Below are positions 41,375 to 48,836 of a DNA stretch of 64,000 bases, piece by piece (position 1 is the stretch's first letter; each line of letters starts with the position of its first letter). Source of the stretch: Candidatus Termititenax sp. (GTDB lineage Bacteria > Margulisbacteria > Riflemargulisbacteria > GWF2-35-9 > DYQY01); assembly GCA_020719045.1 (NCBI GenBank), contig DYQY01000006.1, positions 70,900 through 134,899 on the forward strand, written 5' to 3'. The position numbers and the translations under genes are program-made. Below the pieces are notes generated by a model, which worked only from the letters and a program-made list of their open reading frames with translations, was not told where the DNA came from and made no database searches.

Positions 41375-41626
41375 AAAAATCCCCCTTAAATGATGCACCA
41401 ACGCTATCCATAATACCTAATAAATCCAAGTTTTATAAGGGTTTTATATTAATTTTTATTAATATAAAATGACCAAAACCACTACATTACATTTTCAGAT
41501 ATGCCCACCCAAATAATTATATAACACAGAAGCCATGAAACCCCTACAAACATTGGGATACAGAAATAACATAATAACACGATATATGCTTTTGAAATTA
41601 TTTTAAAAAGAGTGAGAGATTAAACC
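41375..41626 (-). promoter_or_regulatory. upstream/leader region of the giant gene
   Basis: This AT-rich gap separates the giant gene from the terminator of the rubredoxin group. It contains the ribosome binding site AAGGGGG at 41381-41387, an AT-only hairpin (listed separately) and a TATAAT on the minus strand at 41516-41521 that could be a -10 element, although no convincing -35 stands at 17-19 bases. An alternative promoter, TTGGTC-19-TAATAT, would overlap the hairpin. No gene is supported here. Confidence 0.4.
41442..41469. repeat. 12-bp perfect AT-only inverted repeat in the giant gene leader
   Basis: TTTTATATTAAT and ATTAATATAAAA are exact reverse complements around a TTTT loop. It lies about 70 bases upstream of the TTG start of the giant gene. 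It could be an operator, a cruciform-prone promoter element or an mRNA hairpin. Its AT-only composition means chance occurrence in this AT-rich genome is not negligible. Confidence 0.5.
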
Positions 41627-41667
41627 AAAAAAAAACGATATAAGGCAGAGGGACCCTCTGCCTTATA
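41627..41667 (-). terminator. Rho-independent terminator of the perR-rbr-rubredoxin group
   Basis: A 14-bp perfect stem (TATAAGGCAGAGGG paired with its complement across one central base, so the real loop is about 5 nt) is followed on the minus strand by CG and nine T residues. It lies just after the rubredoxin stop and insulates the giant gene from read-through. Confidence 0.9.
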
Positions 41668-41675
41668 AAAACAAA

Positions 41676-41813
41676 CTACACTTTCTCGAATTGATCCTTA
41701 CCTACACCACATTCTGGACAAGTCCAATCCTCTGGAAGATCTTCAAACGCTACGTTATCATTATCTGCTGGATTATAAATATAACCACATATCGAACATT
41801 CGTATTTATCCAT
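41676..41813 (-). CDS. rubredoxin
   Basis: This 45-residue protein is too short for the ORF track. It shows the two rubredoxin knuckles CSICGY and CPECGVGK with DLPEDWTCP between them, ending GKDQFEKV. Four cysteines bind a single iron, and the protein is a small cytoplasmic electron carrier. The family is usually 45-55 aa, so it is complete. The ATG has AAGGAG seven bases upstream. It sits 14 bases after the rubrerythrin stop, in an operon with rubrerythrin and a PerR-type regulator, and is followed by a strong terminator. The natural job, by family knowledge, is to pass electrons to rubrerythrin and to the flavodiiron protein encoded across the divergent promoter, for peroxide and oxygen reduction. 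Confidence 0.95.
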   Translation of the reverse strand: MDKYECSICGYIYNPADNDNVAFEDLPEDWTCPECGVGKDQFEKV

Positions 41814-41827
41814 TTATTGCTCCTTAA

Positions 41828-42400
41828 TTAATAATTTATGTCATGAACTTCAAAAAACTTCTTAGCATGTAAACACGCAGGGCACTTGTCTGGTGCTACT
41901 TTACCACTTGCTACATAGCCACAGTTTCTACATTTCCAATCAACTGAACTATCTTTGCTAAAAACCTTACCGCTCTTAACATTCTCTAGTAATTTTGTAT
42001 ATCTTTCTTCATGAGCCTTTTCCACTTTCGATATTTCCTCATAACAAATAGCGATATCTTCAAATCCTTCTTTTCTAGCTATTTTTGCAAACTCAGGATA
42101 AATCAGAGCCCATTCTTCATGTTCTCCACCTGCTGATGCTGCTAAATTCTCTATTGTTGTACCAATAGACCCAGCTGGATAGGTTGCTGTAATTTCAAGC
42201 ATTCCACCCTCAAGAAACTTAAAGAATCTTTTTGCATGCTCTTTCTCGTTGTCTGCTGTTTCTAAAAATATTGCAGCTATCTGTTCATATCCCTCATTTT
42301 TAGCTACACTAGCAAAAAAAGAATACCTATTTCTTGCCTGTGACTCACCAGCAAATGACTTTAATAAATTTTTCTCTGTTTCTGTACCCTTTATACTCAT
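41828..42400 (-). CDS. rbr: rubrerythrin
   Basis: Rubrerythrin reduces hydrogen peroxide to water in the cytoplasm of anaerobes, using electrons from rubredoxin. The 190-aa length is normal. Residues 1-145 are the ferritin-like four-helix domain with the metal-binding Glu/His pattern (FAGESQARNRY, DNEKEHAKRFF, CYEEISKVEKAHEERY). Residues about 155-190 are the C-terminal rubredoxin-like domain with CRNCG and CPAC knuckles. It starts 5 bases after the regulator's stop codon with AGGAGGTAA in front, so it is co-transcribed with the PerR-type gene and the rubredoxin. Control by peroxide through the PerR boxes at 42880-42911 is likely. Confidence 0.96.
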   Translation of the reverse strand: MSIKGTETEKNLLKSFAGESQARNRYSFFASVAKNEGYEQIAAIFLETADNEKEHAKRFFKFLEGGMLEITATYPAGSIGTTIENLAASAGGEHEEWALIYPEFAKIARKEGFEDIAICYEEISKVEKAHEERYTKLLENVKSGKVFSKDSSVDWKCRNCGYVASGKVAPDKCPACLHAKKFFEVHDINY

Positions 42401-42405
42401 ACTAT

Positions 42406-42867
42406 TTACCTCCTAGTAAAAATTTTAACCTTCTGTTTAAACAAATTCAACAAATTACTTTTCTTCACCCCCTTATTACATTGATTACACTCTCCCTCGA
42501 AATATCCATGAAACTCCACAGCCCTATGTCCACCTAAATCAATGGTTAATGGCTCCTTAAAGTTCTCTGAAAGGTCGTAAACTTTATGGCAGACGTTACA
42601 ATGAAAATGCAAATGATTAGAAATATTAATATCGAAGATTGCTTTATCACCTGGCCCGTTTAGCTTTTTTACTATACCCTTTTCTATAAAAATGGACAAA
42701 GTATTATAAACCGTTGCCAATGACAAAATATCCTTCTTATCATATATTGATGAAAATATTTGCTCTGCAGTTGGGTGTATTCGTTCTGCTAGTAGGTAAT
42801 TGAGAACCTTAAGCCTCTGACCTGTAACCCTAATTTGATTATTCTTTAAAATTTCTATTGCTTCCAT
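42406..42867 (-). CDS. perR: Fur-family peroxide regulator, PerR type
   Basis: This is a 153-aa Fur-family repressor: an N-terminal winged helix (about 1-80; TGQRLKVLNYLL, HPTAEQIF, SLATVYNTLSIF) and a C-terminal dimerisation domain. FDINISNHLHFHC reproduces the PerR spacing of Asp, His and His (D-x5-H-x-H), the residues whose metal-catalysed oxidation senses peroxide in Bacillus PerR. Two CxxC pairs (CNVC, CNQC) form the structural zinc site. It heads the rbr-rubredoxin operon, and a double PerR box lies directly upstream, so it probably represses itself and the divergent mutM-fprA genes until peroxide appears. A general Fur role is possible, but the box sequence and neighbours favour PerR. 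Confidence 0.9.
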   Translation of the reverse strand: MEAIEILKNNQIRVTGQRLKVLNYLLAERIHPTAEQIFSSIYDKKDILSLATVYNTLSIFIEKGIVKKLNGPGDKAIFDINISNHLHFHCNVCHKVYDLSENFKEPLTIDLGGHRAVEFHGYFEGECNQCNKGVKKSNLLNLFKQKVKIFTRR

Positions 42868-42879
42868 AATCTTTCTTCT

Positions 42880-42911
42880 TTATAATTATTCTAAGTTTAG
42901 AATGATTATAA
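42880..42911. promoter_or_regulatory. double PerR box, 32-bp palindrome between divergent operons
   Basis: TTATAATTATTCTAA and TTAGAATGATTATAA each differ by one base from the 7-1-7 PerR box TTATAATnATTATAA known from Bacillus. They are separated by GT and together make a near-perfect 32-bp palindrome. The site is 13 bases from the perR start and 33 bases from the mutM start, so it can control both directions. Confidence 0.85.
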
Positions 42912-42944
42912 ACTTAAGAAAAATAAAAAGCAAGGATTCATACA

Positions 42945-43769
42945 ATGCCAGAACTACCAGAAGTTGAAACAATTAGCAGGGACCTAAACTCATATATATC
43001 AGGAAGAAAAATCATAAGTGCTGACGTATATGATAGTAGAAATTTAAAAAACATAAGCAGCGAGCTATTCATTAATAGTATTACTGGTACGACTATACTA
43101 AGGGTTTATCGGGCTGGAAAGGCTTGTGTGTGGGATCTGTCAAACAACCTATCAATAATATTCCACCTTAGAATGACTGGCAAATTTATAATACAAGCAA
43201 TTGGAATCCAATCAGAAAAACACACCATGATCAGAATTAACACCGACAAAGAGGATATTATATTTATAGATATAAGAAAATTTGCAACAATAAACTTAGT
43301 TAAAACATCAGAGCTTAATAGCAATAACTATATTAAGAATATTGGCATTGACCCAACAACTGAAGCTTTTACTATTGAATACTTTAGATCAATTGTAAAC
43401 AAGCTCCCTAGAATGAATATAAAACAATTTCTTCTTGAACAAAAGCACGTTACGGGGATTGGGAATATTTACGCTTCAGAAATTCTCTTTGCATCAAGGA
43501 TTTTACCAACAAGACTTATCGAAGGCCTATCTAAAACTGAGATTAATCTACTATATACTTCCATAATCACAATTCTCAATAAAGCCATTGAGTTAAGAGG
43601 AACAACCTTTTCTGACTATAGAGATAGTTTTGATAAAAAAGGGGGGTTCCAAAATGAATTAAAAGTATATAATAACACTAAAGGTAAGTGTTCTAACTGT
43701 AACAATACTATAACCAAAATTAAACAAAACGGCAGAAGCACCTTCCTATGTAGCCAATGCCAAAAGTAA
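42945..43769 (+). CDS. mutM: formamidopyrimidine-DNA glycosylase
   Basis: This base-excision repair enzyme removes 8-oxoguanine and formamidopyrimidines and nicks the abasic site. The start MPELPEVETISRDL carries the catalytic Pro1/Glu2 after Met removal. RAGKACVWDL carries the conserved lysine of the beta-elimination step, QKHVTGIGNIYASEILF is the H2TH signature, and CSNCNN plus CSQC form the C-terminal zinc finger. The 274-aa length is normal. The start has AAGGA eight bases upstream. It is the first gene of the plus-strand group leading to fprA and a DUF1858 protein. Its position behind the PerR box makes sense, as it repairs oxidised guanine. Confidence 0.95.
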   Translation: MPELPEVETISRDLNSYISGRKIISADVYDSRNLKNISSELFINSITGTTILRVYRAGKACVWDLSNNLSIIFHLRMTGKFIIQAIGIQSEKHTMIRINTDKEDIIFIDIRKFATINLVKTSELNSNNYIKNIGIDPTTEAFTIEYFRSIVNKLPRMNIKQFLLEQKHVTGIGNIYASEILFASRILPTRLIEGLSKTEINLLYTSIITILNKAIELRGTTFSDYRDSFDKKGGFQNELKVYNNTKGKCSNCNNTITKIKQNGRSTFLCSQCQK

Positions 43770-43781
43770 AGGAGTATCAAC

Positions 43782-44951
43782 ATGAAGGCCTATAAACTAT
43801 CTGAAAACATTTACTGGGTAGGAGCTATTGACTGGAATCTAAGAAACTTTCATGGATACCTTACACAAAAAGGATCTACATATAACGCATACTTAATAAT
43901 TGATGAAAAAATAACATTAATAGACACAGTAAAAAGCTACCTTACAGATGAAATGCTAAGAAGAATATCCTCAATCATTGATCCAGCTAAAATAGACATT
44001 ATCATAGCTAACCACGTAGAAATGGACCACTCTGGTGCACTCCCTGCACTATTAAACATTTGCCCAAAAGCAAAAGTATACTCCTCAATTGCTGGTGTTC
44101 AAGGATTGAAAGAACATTACAAAAAAGACTGGGATTTTGTACCGGTCAAAACCGGAGATAGCCTATCATTAGGAAAGAAAACCATCAATTTTATTGAAAC
44201 AAAAATGGTTCATTGGCCAGACAACATGGTCTCATACCTGGTGGAAGACCAAATCCTATTTTCTAACGACTCATTTGGTCAACATATAGCTTCTTCAGAA
44301 AGAACAGACGAGGATTACCCTATTGATATAACAATGCAAGAAGCTAAAAAGTACTATGCCAATATAGTTCTCTCATTTGGAGCACAAGTTCAAAAAGCAA
44401 TGCAATCACTCGCTGGCTTAAAATTCAAAATGATTGCACCAAGCCACGGTATCATATGGAAAAAACACATTAAGGAAATATTAAAAAGCTACTCTAAATG
44501 GATGGTTAACGAGACAAAAGAAAAAGCCATTATCGTTTATGACACAATGTGGGGATCAACTGAGAAGATAGCCAAGTCTCTTGTAGATTTTTTTGAAAAA
44601 AATAACGTCTCAGTAAAAATGTTCAACATTCAAGAAACTCATATGTCAGATATTATGACCGAGCTTATTGATACAAAATATATTTGTATTGGCTCAGCTA
44701 CCCTCAACAACAATATGCTACCGACTATAGCGGGTTTTTTAACCTACATGAAGGGTCTAGCACCAAAAAACAGAATAGGGCTCGCTTTTGGCTCTTTTGG
44801 TTGGGGTGGACAAAGTGTTGGACAAATAGAAAATGTGTTAAAAGAACTTGAGTTCACAATACTTCCACAAATTAGACTTAAGTTTATACCAGACCAAAAA
44901 GATATTGATATAAATTTAGAAAAAATACAAAACGAGTTAAATAATTTTTAG
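43782..44951 (+). CDS. fprA: A-type flavoprotein (flavodiiron protein), oxygen/NO reductase
   Basis: Flavodiiron proteins reduce oxygen or nitric oxide in the cytoplasm of anaerobes with electrons from rubredoxin. Residues 1-245 are a metallo-beta-lactamase-like diiron domain with HVEMDHSGALP (ligands H-x-E-x-D-H), FSNDSFGQH and the late ligand in SHGIIW. Residues about 248-389 are a flavodoxin domain: VYDTMWGSTEKIA binds the FMN phosphate and FGSFGWGGQSV lies in the second loop. The 389-aa length is normal, with no extra rubredoxin domain, so the separate rubredoxin at 41676 is a likely donor. SD AAAGGAG is seven bases before ATG, 12 bases after mutM. Known alternative names are FprA or ROO. 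Confidence 0.94.
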   Translation: MKAYKLSENIYWVGAIDWNLRNFHGYLTQKGSTYNAYLIIDEKITLIDTVKSYLTDEMLRRISSIIDPAKIDIIIANHVEMDHSGALPALLNICPKAKVYSSIAGVQGLKEHYKKDWDFVPVKTGDSLSLGKKTINFIETKMVHWPDNMVSYLVEDQILFSNDSFGQHIASSERTDEDYPIDITMQEAKKYYANIVLSFGAQVQKAMQSLAGLKFKMIAPSHGIIWKKHIKEILKSYSKWMVNETKEKAIIVYDTMWGSTEKIAKSLVDFFEKNNVSVKMFNIQETHMSDIMTELIDTKYICIGSATLNNNMLPTIAGFLTYMKGLAPKNRIGLAFGSFGWGGQSVGQIENVLKELEFTILPQIRLKFIPDQKDIDINLEKIQNELNNF

Positions 44952-44964
44952 AAAGGAGAGAACT

Positions 44965-45162
44965 ATGGGAATATCGAAAAAAGCAAACATAATAGATGTT
45001 ATTAATGAATACCCTACTGCTATGGATGTACTAAGAAAACATGGCGTTCATTGTGTAGGTTGTATGATGGCTCATTCAGAGAGCTTAGAAGAAGGTCTTT
45101 CAGCTCACGGTCTAGACGTAGATGAAATTATCGCTGAAATAGAAGAAACAAGCGCTGAGTAG
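44965..45162 (+). CDS. DUF1858 small redox protein (hybrid-cluster-associated)
   Basis: This is a 65-aa protein with the DUF1858 pattern: an N-terminal helix region (DVINEYPTAMDVLRKHG), then HCVGCMMAHSESLEEG and HGLDVDEI. The CxxC (CVGC) and the A-x-x-E-x-L-x-E-G-x-x-x-H-G-L layout match the family often found beside hybrid cluster proteins or in ScdA/RIC iron-sulfur repair proteins. Its biochemical role is not established; binding or repair of Fe-S or di-iron centres after oxidative or nitrosative stress is an inference. SD GAAAGGAGAG precedes ATG, 13 bases after fprA, so it is probably co-transcribed. Its stop codon abuts the guaA stop on the other strand. Confidence 0.85.
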   Translation: MGISKKANIIDVINEYPTAMDVLRKHGVHCVGCMMAHSESLEEGLSAHGLDVDEIIAEIEETSAE

Positions 45163-46698
45163 CTACTCCCATTCAATAGTACTAGGTGGTTTTGAGGTAA
45201 TATCATAAACCACCCTGTTTATTTCAGGTATTTCGTTTATTATCCTCGAAGAAATATTTTCTAAAACATCATATGGCAAATGTGTCCAATTTGCAGTCAT
45301 TGCATCTTGGCTACTTACTGCCCTTACAGCAATTGTATGACTATAAGTCCTTTTATCACCCATAACACCAACAGTCTTAATAGGTAGTAAAACAGCAAAA
45401 GATTGCCATACTTCTCTGTACAAGCCTGCTTTCTTTATCTCATCCATAACTATATCATCAGCTTCCTGAAGAACTCTTACTCTTTCAGGGTCTATCTCGC
45501 CTATAATTCTTATTGCTAATCCTGGACCTGGGAAAGGATGTCTAAAAACAATTTTCTCTGGCATTCCAAGCTCCAGACCTACTCTTCTAACTTCATCCTT
45601 AAATAACTTCTTAAATGGCTCAACAATCTTAAACTCTATATCATCAGGCAAACCACCTACATTATGATGAGTTTTTATCTTTACAGCGTTTTTAGAGACA
45701 CCAGTAGTAGCACTCTCAATAATATCTGGATACAAGGTTCCTTGTGCTAAAAACTTAACATCTTTAGCAACCTTAGCAACTTCTGTTTCAAAGACTCTTA
45801 CAAACTCATTACCAATTTTTTTACGCTTTTCTTCAGGATCAGTAACACCTTTAACTGCTTTAAAGAAACGTTCTTTGGCATCAACGTGGATTAAATGGAT
45901 ATTAAAGTGATTATTAACTGTAGCTACTATTTGTTCTGCTTCGTTCTTACGCATAAACCCTTGATCAATAAACATACATATAAGTTGATCACCAATAGCT
46001 TCATGTAGCAATACTGCAGCAGTCATAGAGTCAACTCCACCGCTTAAGCCTAATAATACTTTTTCTTTTCCAACGACTTTTCGAATATCTTCGATTTCTT
46101 GCTTAATAAAATCCTTCATATCCCAATCTTTTTGAAGCTTACAAATCTCAAAAAGAAAATTTCTAATAATCTGCATACCCATCGTAGAATGTGACACCTC
46201 TGGATGAAACTGCACACCGTAGATTTTCTTTTCTTTATTTGCAATTGAAACAAAAGGGGTATTCTCTGAATGAGCTAATTTAACATATCCAGCAGGTAAT
46301 GCCTCTACGCTATCCCCATGACTCATCCACACTGTTGTTTTAGTATCTATGCCAAAAAATAAATCAGAAAAATCATCGATCGAAATCTCTGTTCTTCCGT
46401 ATTCTCTTTTAGAGTAATGTTTTACTATCGCACCTGAAAAATCTGCTATCATCTGCATTCCATAGCAAACACCTAAGACAGGAACACCTAGCTCAAGTAT
46501 TGCTTTGTCACATTTTGGCGCATCTTTCTCATAAACAGAAGAAGGTCCACCAGATAAAATAATTGCAGTAGGCTTCTTCTCAAGAACCTTATCTAAGGAA
46601 ACATGACCATCTAAAACCTCGGAATATATCCCACACTCTCTTACTCTTCGAGCTATTAAATGAGAATACTGAGAACCATAATCCAAAATTATTAGCAT
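45163..46698 (-). CDS. guaA: GMP synthase (glutamine-hydrolysing)
   Basis: GMP synthase converts XMP, glutamine and ATP to GMP. Residues 1-190 are the class I glutamine amidotransferase with nucleophile Cys in GVCYGMQ and the His/Glu of VQFHPEVSHS. Residues about 200-390 are the ATP pyrophosphatase with the P-loop GLSGGVDSMTAA. The C-terminal dimerisation domain has HPFPGPGLAIR and ends PPSTIEWE as in the family. The 511-aa length is normal. Its ATG follows the tsf stop by only 4 bases, with AGGAT overlapping that junction, so it is translated from the rpsB-tsf-guaA message. This is an unusual partner for ribosomal genes. It converges with the DUF1858 gene and no terminator hairpin with a T-run is evident. 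Confidence 0.97.
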   Translation of the reverse strand: MLIILDYGSQYSHLIARRVRECGIYSEVLDGHVSLDKVLEKKPTAIILSGGPSSVYEKDAPKCDKAILELGVPVLGVCYGMQMIADFSGAIVKHYSKREYGRTEISIDDFSDLFFGIDTKTTVWMSHGDSVEALPAGYVKLAHSENTPFVSIANKEKKIYGVQFHPEVSHSTMGMQIIRNFLFEICKLQKDWDMKDFIKQEIEDIRKVVGKEKVLLGLSGGVDSMTAAVLLHEAIGDQLICMFIDQGFMRKNEAEQIVATVNNHFNIHLIHVDAKERFFKAVKGVTDPEEKRKKIGNEFVRVFETEVAKVAKDVKFLAQGTLYPDIIESATTGVSKNAVKIKTHHNVGGLPDDIEFKIVEPFKKLFKDEVRRVGLELGMPEKIVFRHPFPGPGLAIRIIGEIDPERVRVLQEADDIVMDEIKKAGLYREVWQSFAVLLPIKTVGVMGDKRTYSHTIAVRAVSSQDAMTANWTHLPYDVLENISSRIINEIPEINRVVYDITSKPPSTIEWE

Positions 46699-46702
46699 AT
46701 GT

Positions 46703-47527
46703 TTATCCTATGCAGAATCTTACAAATTTAACTATTTTAGACTTTCCTAAAACTTCAGAAATCTTCTTTTCAGTATCAATAACATACTTTTGTTCAAGAA
46801 GACAAACTTCTTCAAAGTATTTACGAATCTTTCCATCAACTATTTTTTCTGCAACAGCTTCTGGCTTGCCCTCATTAATAACTTGTTCTTTTAGAATTTC
46901 TCTTTCTTTATTTATCTCAGCTGTAGGCACTTCTTCTTTAGAAATGTACAAAGGAGCTGCAGCAGCGATATGCATACATATCTGCTTAACAAAAGCATCT
47001 TCACCTTCACTTACTACTAAAGCTACACCTATCTTTTGATTTGAGTGTATGTAGTAACCTAACACTTCACTACTAGCAACGCTTAATACCTTAGCGCTTG
47101 TTAATTCAATCTTTTCACCAATAACGCCACTTAGTTCTTCAACTTCCTGCGCTACTGTATGACCAGAAGCAAGAACCATGTCTCTTACTTGCTCGATCTC
47201 AACATCTCCCTTGCTTTTCTTCATTACCTCAAGGATTTCTTTTGCTAAGTTTTGGAACTTATCATTTCTTGATACGAAATCTGTTTCAGAACAAAGTTGT
47301 AACATATAAGCTGTTTTATTATCTTTACTAAGCTCTATTTTAACTACACCCTCTGTTGCTTTTCTATCACTTCTTGTTGCAGCCTTTGCCATACCTTTTT
47401 TTCTCAAAATATCTACAGCAGCTTCCATGTCACCATTTGCATCTTTAAGTGCCTTTTTGCAATCCATAATTCCACAATTTGTTTTGGCTCTTAAAGTTTG
47501 TATCTCTTGCATTGTTACTTCAACCAT
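46703..47527 (-). CDS. tsf: translation elongation factor Ts
   Basis: EF-Ts is the nucleotide exchange factor that recycles EF-Tu from GDP to GTP form. The N-terminal UBA-like domain has AKTNCGIMDCKKAL and the hallmark DILRKKGMAKAATRSDR (about residues 38-55). The core shows LCSETDFVSRND and IGVALVV, and the C-terminal part carries the usual EEVCLLEQKYV segment. The 274-aa length is typical. The chosen ATG has GGAGG nine bases upstream; an internal ATG at codon 6 (MQEIQ) is the only other candidate. It follows rpsB by 21 bases, the classical order, and precedes guaA. Confidence 0.97.
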   Translation of the reverse strand: MVEVTMQEIQTLRAKTNCGIMDCKKALKDANGDMEAAVDILRKKGMAKAATRSDRKATEGVVKIELSKDNKTAYMLQLCSETDFVSRNDKFQNLAKEILEVMKKSKGDVEIEQVRDMVLASGHTVAQEVEELSGVIGEKIELTSAKVLSVASSEVLGYYIHSNQKIGVALVVSEGEDAFVKQICMHIAAAAPLYISKEEVPTAEINKEREILKEQVINEGKPEAVAEKIVDGKIRKYFEEVCLLEQKYVIDTEKKISEVLGKSKIVKFVRFCIG

Positions 47528-47548
47528 GTTTATAAACCTCCGAAAATA

Positions 47549-48487
47549 TTACTTACTCTTCTTTATTTCTTCCAAAATCTCATCATCACCTAATAATTCA
47601 TCAAGTGATACTTCTACTTCAGTATCCCCAACAACTGCTTCTGCGCTTTTTACAAAAACTTCCTCTACTTCTTGAGTTATAGCCTCATCGCCACTTAGTC
47701 TTGATTTCTTGCCTTCGATAACTGCATTTGCAACAATACTAACTAATAGCTTAATTGTTCTTATTGCATCATCATTTGCAGGAATTGGATGATCTACTAA
47801 GTCTGGGTCACAGTTTGTATCTACAACGCCAACAATAGGCATTTTTAAAACATTTGCTTCATGAACTGCAATTTCTTCTTTCTTTGTATCAACAATAAAA
47901 ATAATATCTGGTAACTTCTTCATATCTTTTATACCATCAAAATGGTAATGAAGTTTGCTAAGTCTCTTATTTAATACTGATTGTTCTTTGGTAACAAAAG
48001 CATCAAATAGACCAGAAACTTTCCAGCTTTCTATTTCTTCCATTCTTTTAATAGATTTTTTAATTGTTTCAAAATTTGTTAACATTCCGCCTAACCATCT
48101 GTTACAAACATATGGCATTTCGCATCTCTTTGCTTCTTCTTCAATTGCAACTTGCGCTTGCTTCTTTGTTCCAACGAATAAAACAGTTGCACCTTTAGCT
48201 ACTTCATCTCTTACATAGTCATATGCTTTATTGATATAGCCTAATGTTTTTTGTAAATCGATAACGTGGATATCGTTTCTTGAAGTATAAATAAATGGAG
48301 CCATCTTTGGGTTCCATCTTCTTGTTTGGTGGCCGAAATGAACTCCTGTTTCTAAAAGCTGTCTCATTGTTACAACTCTTTCAGAAATGCTTGTCTTAAG
48401 CTGTTCCTTGTGTGGTTTTGCTTTCTTTATATCTTTTTCTTCTGTGGAAATAACTTCAACTTTATCTATGGACTTTTCTTCTGACAT
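47549..48487 (-). CDS. rpsB: 30S ribosomal protein S2, with N- and C-terminal extensions
   Basis: S2 is a 30S subunit protein. The core begins at VTMRQLLETGVHFGHQTRRWNPKM and shows the family motifs FVGTKKQAQ, RWLGGMLTNF and GVVDTNCDPDLVDHPIPANDDA. I place the start at 48487 (MSEEKSIDKV), where AAAGGAG stands 6 bases upstream, giving 312 aa; the longer track start at 48544 has no ribosome binding site. Even so, the protein has about 38 extra residues before the core, rich in Lys and Glu, and an acidic C-terminal tail (DELLGDDEILEEIKKSK). The family is usually 230-260 aa. It leads the rpsB-tsf-guaA operon. Confidence 0.96.
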   Translation of the reverse strand: MSEEKSIDKVEVISTEEKDIKKAKPHKEQLKTSISERVVTMRQLLETGVHFGHQTRRWNPKMAPFIYTSRNDIHVIDLQKTLGYINKAYDYVRDEVAKGATVLFVGTKKQAQVAIEEEAKRCEMPYVCNRWLGGMLTNFETIKKSIKRMEEIESWKVSGLFDAFVTKEQSVLNKRLSKLHYHFDGIKDMKKLPDIIFIVDTKKEEIAVHEANVLKMPIVGVVDTNCDPDLVDHPIPANDDAIRTIKLLVSIVANAVIEGKKSRLSGDEAITQEVEEVFVKSAEAVVGDTEVEVSLDELLGDDEILEEIKKSK

Positions 48488-48593
48488 TTTTTGCTCCTTT
48501 TGTTTTTCTTCTACCTTGCTTAAACATAACAACCATAGGGTCACAAGTTATGTTCATTAAATACAAAGTATGTTTATTACGGATTTTTTCCGC

Positions 48594-48609
48594 GTGATAA
48601 GTTTATCAC
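48594..48609. promoter_or_regulatory. short palindrome upstream of rpsB
   Basis: GTGATAAGTTTATCAC has 7-bp perfect arms around two bases. It lies in the gap between the small membrane protein stop (48632) and rpsB (48487), about 107 bases before rpsB. There is no T-run on either side, so it is not a standard terminator. It could be an operator or part of the rpsB leader, where S2 feedback control is known in other bacteria. Weak evidence. Confidence 0.3.
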
Positions 48610-48631
48610 ATCGTTATTTATTAGCCAACCG

Positions 48632-48820
48632 CTATATAGTTAAACTGATCAGCTGAGGAAAAAACATGGCGGATATAAAGAAGTACAGACTAGCAACAAT
48701 TAGCCCAATACCTATCCAAAAAGAAGCTAAACTGACAGCAGATTCACCTTCTGTCAGATTAACCAACATCGTACCTATTCCAATTGAAATCAAAGTTAAT
48801 AAACCTATGATGATAATCAT
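48632..48820 (-). CDS. small two-helix membrane protein, unknown function
   Basis: The 62-aa product consists almost entirely of two hydrophobic segments (MIIIIGLLTLISIGIGTMLV and IGIGLIVASLYFFISAMFF) joined by a polar turn (NLTEGESAVSL). Both ends are short, so it would sit in the inner membrane as a hairpin. It starts 16 bases after the RsbW-like gene on the same strand with only a weak ribosome binding site (GGA), so it may be translated by coupling. I do not recognise a family. The hydrophobic pattern and tight placement favour a real gene, but a chance ORF cannot be excluded. Confidence 0.5.
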   Translation of the reverse strand: MIIIIGLLTLISIGIGTMLVNLTEGESAVSLASFWIGIGLIVASLYFFISAMFFPQLISLTI

Positions 48821-48836
48821 ATGGCTATCAAATCCA

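Noticed and set aside
41375-41398. GTG at 41398 as the start of the giant protein
   Set aside because: It lies upstream of the AAGGGGG ribosome binding site and would put charged and His residues before the signal peptide; TTG at 41374 fits both signals.
41400-41560. Short upstream ORF (about 25 codons) in the giant gene leader
   Set aside because: No ribosome binding site or recognisable peptide; not supported as a gene or attenuator.
42334-42537. Plus-strand 67-aa ORF across the perR/rbr junction
   Set aside because: Antisense shadow of two clearly assigned genes.
48488-48544. Longer rpsB start at 48544 from the ORF track
   Set aside because: No ribosome binding site precedes it, while ATG 48487 has AAAGGAG at the right distance.
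48594-48609. GTGATAAGTTTATCAC palindrome as a terminator
   Set aside because: Short AT-rich stem and no T-run on either strand; kept only as a possible regulatory palindrome.
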